Below are positions 58,595 through 64,000 of a stretch of DNA of 64,000 nucleotides, one piece after another. Positions within the stretch are counted from its first letter, which is position 1; each line of letters begins with the position of its first letter. The stretch lies in assembly GCA_029237775.1 (NCBI GenBank), contig JAQZBR010000004.1:992001-1056000 (forward strand), in the 5' to 3' direction. The translations under genes and the position numbers were made by a program. This DNA comes from Bacteroidota bacterium (GTDB lineage: Bacteria > Bacteroidota > Bacteroidia > 2-12-FULL-35-15). The notes below the pieces were generated by a model. The model was not told the DNA's origin. It saw only the letters and a list, made by a program, of their open reading frames with translations, and did not search any database.

Positions 58595-60657
58595 TTGCTT
58601 CTTGTGTTTTTTTGTTTCAACTGTAAATAAATGTCTTCCTGGGCACGCACTCTTGACATTGAATCGTTTTTGCGGTACTCGTTATCCTGTTTACTACCCA
58701 AAATACGTGCCTTGGTATTGTCATCCCATAGGGTGTCTATAATTGCCCGAAGTTCTTTTTTGATTTTACTATCATAAATTGGCAGTGCAACTTCCGAACG
58801 GTGATCAAGGTTCCGTGTCATCCAGTCGGCCGAAGATATAAAGTATTTTTCGTCATTATTATTACAAAATATAAACACGCGGCTATGCTCAAGAAAACGA
58901 TCAATGATACTTATCGCCTCTATGTTGTCACTCAGGCCTTTTACTCCGGCCACAAGCGAGCAGATCCCTCTGACCATTAATTTTATTTGAACTCCGTGGG
59001 TGCTTGCTTCATACAGCTTTTTGATCATTAACGGGTCAACGAGGTTGTTAAGTTTTAAAATAATATAAGCAGGTTTTCCGGCTTTCGCATTTTTGATCTC
59101 CTGGTTGATGAAGGCAACAAGCCTTTTGCGCATGAAAAAAGGTGACACGAGCAAATGTCTGTAGGTTCCGGGCTTTGTATTGTCTTCATAAAATCCAAAA
59201 ACTCTTTCGACTTCTTCTGTAAGGTTTTTATTTGCCGTGAGCAGGGAATGGTCTGTGTATATTTTGGCGGTATCACCATTAAAGTTTCCTGTTCCTACGT
59301 GCGCATAGTGCGTTATTTTTTTACCCCCTTCTTTACGAGCGATAAGAAACATTTTCGAATGAACTTTCAGTCCGGGCACTCCAAAAATAACTTTAGCCCC
59401 TTCTTCCTCAAGTTTGCCAGCCCAATAAATATTGGCCTCTTCATCAAACCTTGCTTGTACTTCAATAATTGCAGTAACCTGTTTTCCGTTCTTAATGGCG
59501 TTGATAAGCGCTTTTACAATATTTGAATTTTTTGCAACCCGGTAAAGAGTGATCTTAATGCTCTGAACTTTCGGATCGATCGAGGCCTCCCGAAGAAGGT
59601 CAATTATGTGTTCGTACGACTGGTACGGGAAGGTTAGCATCACATCCTTTTTTTTCAGGACTTTAAAATAGTTGGCTTGTCCCTTCAGCTCGGGATGCGG
59701 AAGCGGAGCGATCTTCTTATAACTGAGCTCCTGGGCGCCAACATTCGGAAAGGAAATAAAGTCTTTGAAATTATGATACCTCCCTCCGGGGATAGGATTG
59801 TCTTCTTTCCGGAGTTTTATTTTTTTCATGATGAACGCAAGGATGTCTGGCGCGATTTGCGAGTCATACACCAAACGGACAGGCTGTCCTTTTTTTCGTT
59901 CTTTTAATCCTTTGGAAAGTTTTTCAACAAGGCTCTTTGAGAGATCATTATCAATATCGATCTCAGCATCGCGTGTAAGTTTTATGTTATACGCTTCAAT
60001 GTAGTCATGTTCGAAGTTCGGAAAGATCTCTTCCATGCACACGCGGATCACATCATCAAGCAGTATAATATAGTTTTTCTCATTCTCTTTTGGTAGAACT
60101 ACAAACCGCGAGATCTGATCTGTTGGAACTTCTATCAGTGCATATTTACTCTTCTTCTTATTCCTGCCAAGTTTAACTATCAGATAACCTGATTTATCTT
60201 TAAGATACGGGAAGCTCATGTTGTGTCCCAGCATCACTGGGAATAATGAAGGCATTACCTTTTCTCTGAAATATTCTTTTACAAAGTGTTCCTGGCGTGT
60301 ATCGAGTTGTGTTTCATTAACGATCGAAATGTTATGCTCTTCAAGGTCGCTGATGATCTGCTGGTAGATGTGTTCGAATTTAGTCTGCTGGGCAATTACG
60401 ATTTTCTGTATTGTTTCGAGCAATCGTTTTGGATGCTGGCCCATGATACCCTGAGCTTTTTTCTGATGTTTCTGCACCCGTTTGAGAGTGGCAACTCTTA
60501 CTCGGAAGAATTCGTCTCTGTTATTCGAATAGATCCCAAGAAATTTAATGCGCTCAATAAGAGGTACGCTTTCGTCCTCAGCTTCCTGCAACACCCGTTC
60601 GTTAAAAGAAAGCCAGCTGAGCTCCCTGTTAATCAGAACTATATTTTTCTTAGCCAT
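58591..60657 (-). CDS. ppk1: Polyphosphate kinase 1
   Basis: A 688-residue PPK1, the enzyme that polymerises the gamma phosphate of ATP into inorganic polyphosphate. The N-terminal domain (INRELSWLSFNERVL), the head domain, and the two catalytic phospholipase-D-like domains are all present; the phospho-acceptor histidine is H453 in HYAHVGTGNFNGDTAK, and the second catalytic segment holds SADWMTRNLDHRSE. The length agrees with E. coli PPK1. I start it at the ATG at 60657 (MAKKNIV); the in-frame ATG at 60669 is possible. It is followed by ppx with overlap. Upstream on the same strand lie a histone H1-like gene and a SixA-like gene. Confidence 0.96.
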   Translation of the reverse strand: MAKKNIVLINRELSWLSFNERVLQEAEDESVPLIERIKFLGIYSNNRDEFFRVRVATLKRVQKHQKKAQGIMGQHPKRLLETIQKIVIAQQTKFEHIYQQIISDLEEHNISIVNETQLDTRQEHFVKEYFREKVMPSLFPVMLGHNMSFPYLKDKSGYLIVKLGRNKKKSKYALIEVPTDQISRFVVLPKENEKNYIILLDDVIRVCMEEIFPNFEHDYIEAYNIKLTRDAEIDIDNDLSKSLVEKLSKGLKERKKGQPVRLVYDSQIAPDILAFIMKKIKLRKEDNPIPGGRYHNFKDFISFPNVGAQELSYKKIAPLPHPELKGQANYFKVLKKKDVMLTFPYQSYEHIIDLLREASIDPKVQSIKITLYRVAKNSNIVKALINAIKNGKQVTAIIEVQARFDEEANIYWAGKLEEEGAKVIFGVPGLKVHSKMFLIARKEGGKKITHYAHVGTGNFNGDTAKIYTDHSLLTANKNLTEEVERVFGFYEDNTKPGTYRHLLVSPFFMRKRLVAFINQEIKNAKAGKPAYIILKLNNLVDPLMIKKLYEASTHGVQIKLMVRGICSLVAGVKGLSDNIEAISIIDRFLEHSRVFIFCNNNDEKYFISSADWMTRNLDHRSEVALPIYDSKIKKELRAIIDTLWDDNTKARILGSKQDNEYRKNDSMSRVRAQEDIYLQLKQKNTRSN

Positions 60658-60691
60658 ATCCCAAACCAAATAATGAACTAAGATACATGAA

Positions 60692-60961
60692 TTATTTTTT
60701 CTTTTTTACTGGAACGGCTTTCTTCACAGCCTTTGCAACTTTTTTTATCGCTGTTTTCTTTGCGGGAGCTGAAAGCTTTGATGGCTCGGAGTTTTTTAAC
60801 TCTTTGATCGCCTTGTAAAATTTTTTCGCAACCAGCCTGGATGCTTCATTTACTTTTTTTCTGATCTGTTTGGCAACAATCGCATTACGTTTATTAAGAG
60901 TTTCTTCTATTGACTTAATAAGCGCCTGTTCCAATTCTTTACGAAGTGTCTTGTGATTCAT
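60692..60961 (-). CDS. Small basic, histone H1-like protein
   Basis: An 89-residue, strongly basic protein. The first 55 residues look helical (LRKELEQALIKSIEETLNKR, IRKKVNEASRLVAKKFYKAI); the tail is lysine, alanine and proline rich (SAPAKKTAIKKVAKAVKKAV, ending KKKK), like the C-terminus of bacterial histone H1-like proteins. Such proteins bind DNA and can compact the nucleoid; polyphosphate also binds lysine-rich proteins. It lies 34 bases upstream of the ppk1 start and is therefore likely to be co-transcribed with it. The role is inferred from composition only. Confidence 0.72.
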   Translation of the reverse strand: MNHKTLRKELEQALIKSIEETLNKRNAIVAKQIRKKVNEASRLVAKKFYKAIKELKNSEPSKLSAPAKKTAIKKVAKAVKKAVPVKKKK

Positions 60962-61032
60962 GTTTGTTTTTTATTTAAAGATGGTAAAAAAGGAATCTCA
61001 ATCAATTGCCTGGAATAAACCTTAACAATTTT

Positions 61033-61530
61033 TTAACCTTGGATATTCTTTGGAAAATCGAAGAGTACAAGCTTCCCCTGAGTCAATATAACTTCGGTCC
61101 AGGTATTAACAGGAAAAGAGATTGCGGTGACTGCACAGGTGGGAATGTGATCCGCAAACGGCTCTGTGAGTTTATTAACAAGCGTTGTAATTGTTGAGTT
61201 GTGTCCGAATATCATGGCTGTATCGATCTCATGGCTGATTCCGGCTATCACGTCCAGATATTCTTTAGTGCCGGTTTCATAGAGTGATTCATCAAGTATG
61301 ACTTTAGCAGAGTTGTATTTAAATGTCCTGGCAAATATAAGTGCAGTTGTAAGCGCGCGTACAGCAGGGCTCGAAATGATCAAATCAGGTTTTTTCCCGG
61401 TATCATTTATTTTAGTAGCCATTGCATGCGCATCAGTATATCCTCGTTGGTTGAGCGGTCTGTCGATATCTTCAAGTTTCGGATTGTCTTTGTCCGACTT
61501 TGCATGCCGCACTATGTATAATGTTTTCAT
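61033..61530 (-). CDS. SixA-like phosphohistidine phosphatase (histidine phosphatase family)
   Basis: A 165-residue enzyme of the histidine phosphatase (RHG) superfamily. The phosphohistidine-forming motif LYIVRHAKSD is at the very N-terminus; further conserved parts are DIDRPLNQRGYTDA, the second arginine in SSPAVRALTTA, and the second catalytic histidine in AMIFGHNSTITTL. This is the arrangement of SixA, which removes phosphate from histidine residues of phosphotransfer proteins in E. coli. The substrate here is unknown. It lies 71 bases upstream of the H1-like gene and ppk1 on the same strand and diverges from the nuclease gene across 36 bases. Confidence 0.88.
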   Translation of the reverse strand: MKTLYIVRHAKSDKDNPKLEDIDRPLNQRGYTDAHAMATKINDTGKKPDLIISSPAVRALTTALIFARTFKYNSAKVILDESLYETGTKEYLDVIAGISHEIDTAMIFGHNSTITTLVNKLTEPFADHIPTCAVTAISFPVNTWTEVILTQGKLVLFDFPKNIQG

Positions 61531-61566
61531 ATTTTCTGTATCTTTAAAAAGACCAATTTACATTAA

Positions 61567-62379
61567 TTGTCTTTGAGAAAGTTTTTTCCCCTTTTAATCT
61601 TTGTTTCTTTCGCCTGGAGTAATTCTCCACTGTTCTTGCGTAATAACGGTGGTGAGGCTTTTCGCGACAGCCTGAAGGCTTTTAAACAAAACTTTGTGCC
61701 AGGGTTTGCTATGTCCGATCAGGTCATTCATCACAAAGGCTACACACTCTGTTATGATGAAGGGTCTGAGCAGGCAAAGTGGGTGGCATATCGTCTTACT
61801 GCAGAAATGTGTGATAATAACGGGGAAGAAAGAACCGATAACTTCAGGACAGACAAAGCTGTTAAAACAGGTTCGGCATCGCCTAATGATTATAAAAAAT
61901 CGGGTTACGATCGCGGACATCTATGTCCCGCAGGTGATATGGGATGGAATGCTGAAACTATGAGTGAATCTTTTCTGATGAGTAATATGAGTCCTCAGGT
62001 TCCGGGCTTTAACCGAGGCATCTGGAAAAATCTTGAAACTGATGTTAGGAGATGGGCCAAAACAAACGGGGAGCTTTATGTTGTTACGGCCGGAGTTTTA
62101 AAAGACAGTTTGAAATGCATCGGAAATAATGTGGCTGTTCCTGAATATTATTTCAAAGTGCTTCTTGACCTTCAGGAGCCGGAGTTTAAAGCAATTGCGT
62201 TTGTTCTTCCAAACCGGTCATCAAAACTGTCAGTCTTTAAGTATGCTGTAAGTATTGATTCTGTTGAGCGTCTGACAGGGCTCGATTTTTTTCCGCTTCT
62301 TCCCGATTCACTTGAATCACAATTAGAGATGGGGGGAGATGTTTCAAAATGGAAACTAGGAAATGACCTGGAAAACTAG
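61567..62379 (+). CDS. Secreted DNA/RNA non-specific endonuclease
   Basis: A 270-residue beta-beta-alpha-metal nuclease of the NucA/NUC family. The DRGH motif is intact (YDRGHLCPAGDMGWN, with the general base histidine), followed by the helix NMSPQVPGFNRGIWKNLE, in which the asparagine that binds the metal is kept. A hydrophobic N-terminus (KFFPLLIFVSFAW) suggests export. There is no ATG near the start: TTG at 61567 or 61573 must be used, and the first ATG lies inside the mature part. Exported nucleases of this type degrade extracellular DNA for nutrition or during biofilm turnover. A strong terminator follows. Confidence 0.92.
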   Translation: MSLRKFFPLLIFVSFAWSNSPLFLRNNGGEAFRDSLKAFKQNFVPGFAMSDQVIHHKGYTLCYDEGSEQAKWVAYRLTAEMCDNNGEERTDNFRTDKAVKTGSASPNDYKKSGYDRGHLCPAGDMGWNAETMSESFLMSNMSPQVPGFNRGIWKNLETDVRRWAKTNGELYVVTAGVLKDSLKCIGNNVAVPEYYFKVLLDLQEPEFKAIAFVLPNRSSKLSVFKYAVSIDSVERLTGLDFFPLLPDSLESQLEMGGDVSKWKLGNDLEN

Positions 62380-62415
62380 TTAGTACTAGTTAGTGGTTTA
62401 GGTCAGATCTAAATA

Positions 62416-62445
62416 AAAAATCCTTTCGTTACGAAAGGACTTTTT
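62416..62445. terminator. Bidirectional terminator between nuclease and basic-protein genes
   Basis: TCCTTTCGT (62421-62429) pairs exactly with ACGAAAGGA (62431-62439), with AAAAA before and TTTTT after, so it can work for the plus-strand nuclease gene and the minus-strand gene ending at 62462. Confidence 0.88.
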
Positions 62446-62461
62446 ATAATTATACCTGAAT

Positions 62462-62752
62462 TTATTTTCTTCTTCTTCTTTTCTTTCCCTGGCTCGAGTT
62501 GCTGAAACCATCTCCGTCTACTTTATAACCGCTTTTGCTATTCTTCCTATAGCTTGTTCCGTTATGTCTCATTTTAGGATCTTTCTTTTGTTTGTCAAAG
62601 TGACGCATTTGTGCATGCGGGCTTTGTTCTTTGTGGAAGAGGCGATGAAAAAAACCACCGGACTTTTCACTGCTTCCTTTTCCTGCGGACTGAGCAAATG
62701 AAATTGAAGAGAGGCCCGCGAAAAACACAGTAAGGAGTAAGATTTTTTTCAT
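62462..62752 (-). CDS. Small basic exported protein, hypothetical
   Basis: A 96-residue protein with a signal peptide (1-20, ILLLTVFFAGLSSISFAQ) and a very basic, serine/glycine/lysine-rich mature part (GGFFHRLFHKEQSPHAQMRH, DKQKKDPKMRHNGTSYRK, ending KKRRRRK). I start it at the ATG at 62752 because it gives the signal peptide; an in-frame ATG lies further upstream at 62782. A -7 element lies just before it. Short basic exported proteins of this kind are frequent in Bacteroidetes and have no known function. Confidence 0.72.
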   Translation of the reverse strand: MKKILLLTVFFAGLSSISFAQSAGKGSSEKSGGFFHRLFHKEQSPHAQMRHFDKQKKDPKMRHNGTSYRKNSKSGYKVDGDGFSNSSQGKKRRRRK

Positions 62753-62779
62753 TCGTTTTATTTTTAATGCGATGAAACA

Positions 62780-62787
62780 CAAATATA
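62780..62787 (-). promoter_or_regulatory. -7 element for the small basic exported protein gene
   Basis: On the minus strand the bases read TATATTTG, a full match to TAnnTTTG. The leader would be about 20 bases to the ATG at 62752. No good -33 element is visible. This also supports the start at 62752, since the alternative ATG at 62782 would lie in the promoter. Confidence 0.45.
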
Positions 62788-62865
62788 AATATAAGTTTTA
62801 GAAAATTTCCCTTGTTAATAAATTTCTGTAAATTGGTGGTTAATAAACCCCAAACATTTCCTGAA

Positions 62866-63078
62866 ATGAAAAAACTAAGCTTAATATTGACCGCTTTACT
62901 TGTAACGATTTTATTTATGAATGGTTGCAGTGAAAGTGCAAAGCATTCAGAAACACCACCTGCAGAGCATGTTAAAGAAGAATATCAATGCCCTATGAAG
63001 TGTAATGATGCCAAGTACGATAAGCCTGGAACCTGCACTGTTTGCGGAATGGAGCTTGAAAAAATAACAAATGGCTGA
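62866..63078 (+). CDS. Heavy-metal-binding domain lipoprotein
   Basis: A 70-residue lipoprotein. The signal sequence (LILTALLVTILFMNGC, lipobox MNGC) is followed by a short linker and a heavy-metal-binding domain of the kind found in copper and heavy-metal efflux proteins: YQCPMKCNDAKYDKPGTCTVCGMELEKI, with cysteines placed as CPMxC and CxVCGM. The family name HMBD is from general knowledge; binding of copper or a similar metal is expected. I start it at the ATG at 62866 (MKKLSLI). No efflux pump gene is adjacent in this window. Confidence 0.85.
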   Translation: MKKLSLILTALLVTILFMNGCSESAKHSETPPAEHVKEEYQCPMKCNDAKYDKPGTCTVCGMELEKITNG

Positions 63079-63114
63079 TAGACAGCTTTAATTAATCAGA
63101 TAAAATGAAAACCG

Positions 63115-64000
63115 TATTTGTGGCGTTATCGCTAATCCTTACGCTTGGTGCTGCAGCTCAGGCAACTTACAACAGTCCCGAGAGTGTGGAGTTTGATTAT
63201 GCCAATAACAGATGGTTCATCGCTAATAACGGTGGAAACAATATCCTTGTAAGGAATAGCAGCAATGGTGCGCGGACTGTGTTTGCAACAGGCTTTGTAT
63301 CCGGCCCTCATGGGTTAGAAATCGTCAATGATACCTTGTATGCCTGTGATGGTGCAAGTTTGAAGGCATACAATATAAATACAGGTGCTTTGGTTTTCAA
63401 TAAAGCAATGGGAGCTTCTTTTCTGAACGGAATTACTCACGACAACAGCGGCAACTTATACATCACGGATTATTCTGCTAAGAAGATCTATCGTTTTGAT
63501 ATTACCACAAGGACCTCTTCCGTGTTTGTAGCTGCAACCGGTGCAGGCTCTCCTAATGGAATTATTTTTGACCAGCCGAATAACCGCTGTCTTTTTGTGA
63601 ACTTCAGTACTTCAGCAATAAAAGCGGTAGACCTCACAACAGCAGTTGTTTCAACCGTTTTATCCACGCCAACTCTCGGGAACTGTGACGGTATCACAAA
63701 GGACGGTGCCGGAAACTATTATGTTTCATCATGGGGTATCAACGGGATTGCCCGATTCAACAATACATTCACAACCGGACCTACAACTGTGGTTACAGGG
63801 CTTAGCAGTCCGGCTGACATTTTTTACAATGTTGTAACAGATACCTTGGGAAATCCGAATTCCGGAAGTGCAAACAATACTACCTATCATTACTTTGGCA
63901 GTGCAACAGGGATTGCAGAGGCTCAGAAAGCAGGAAAATTAAATTTCACTGTAACTCCGAATCCAATCATCAGATCAGCTGAGTTAAATTATGAATTGGC
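63115..64000 (+). CDS. Secreted NHL/SMP-30-like beta-propeller protein with T9SS type A domain (partial, runs off the end)
   Basis: A reading frame of at least 295 residues open to the window end. A signal peptide (about 1-20, ALSLILTLGAAAQ) is followed by repeated propeller blades of the NHL/SMP-30 kind (NNRWFIANNGGNNILV, GLEIVNDTLYACDG, GITHDNSGNLYITDYSAKKI, GNYYVSSWGINGIARF). The last visible residues (LNFTVTPNPIIRSAELNYEL) open a type A sorting domain, so the stop codon should lie about 70 residues further on. It starts 36 bases after the metal-binding lipoprotein. Function unknown. Confidence 0.82.

Overview
The window looks like a chromosomal segment of a Bacteroidota (Bacteroidetes) bacterium, probably a free-living, non-pathogenic lineage of the Flavobacteriales/Sphingobacteriales/Chitinophagales type. 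Five things point there: many cargo proteins with type IX secretion system (T9SS) C-terminal sorting domains of both type A and type B (gliding-motility-associated, CHU_C-like); a PorP/SprF gene next to an OmpA/PD40 gene; signal-peptide lipoproteins with DUF4292 and TPR domains; LytTR and multi-PAS signalling; and promoters that fit the Bacteroidetes -33 TTTG / -7 TAnnTTTG pattern rather than the E. coli one. I saw no tRNA, rRNA, CRISPR array, insertion sequence or prophage.

Layout. 1-10.2 kb (minus strand): gatA, tatA, then a compact set of envelope and housekeeping genes (Wzx-like flippase, dut, sugar-nucleotidyltransferase, TPR lipoprotein, DUF4292 lipoprotein, EnvC-like degenerate M23 protein), preceded by an enoyl-CoA hydratase and a B12-binding protein. 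10.3-16 kb: a giant NtrY-like sensor kinase, divergent from a GT-C/TPR membrane protein. 16-31 kb (plus strand): two giant paralogous beta-propeller/CHU_C proteins flanking a beta-helix protein, followed by porP/sprF, an OmpA/PD40 gene, a small lipoprotein and a beta-barrel protein. 31-43.4 kb: two type A cargo proteins, a MORN-repeat protein and two two-component modules (9-PAS histidine kinase with LytTR regulator; CHASE3-type kinase with CheY-like regulator), plus a 49-residue gene that is easy to miss. 43.4-55.7 kb: rnr, then an ECF sigma factor with a membrane anti-sigma-like protein that itself carries PKD and CHU_C-like domains, then two giant type B adhesins. 55.7-57.7 kb: a GbsR/MarR regulator, two related small membrane proteins and an SRPBCC protein, with near-identical DNA motifs upstream of the regulator and of the first membrane gene. 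57.7-61.5 kb (minus strand): ppx, ppk1, a histone H1-like basic protein and a SixA-like phosphatase. 61.5-64 kb: a secreted nuclease, two small exported proteins and a truncated propeller protein running off the end.

How it fits together. The dominant theme is the cell surface: roughly a third of the bases encode T9SS cargo or T9SS-associated outer membrane proteins. The ECF sigma/anti-sigma pair sits directly upstream of two of the largest cargo genes and could couple surface state to transcription. The best candidates for something undescribed are the GbsR/twin-membrane-protein/SRPBCC module with its duplicated operator-like site, and the anti-sigma-like protein with a sorting-domain-like periplasmic end. 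All functional statements are based on motif recognition by eye; no database search was run.
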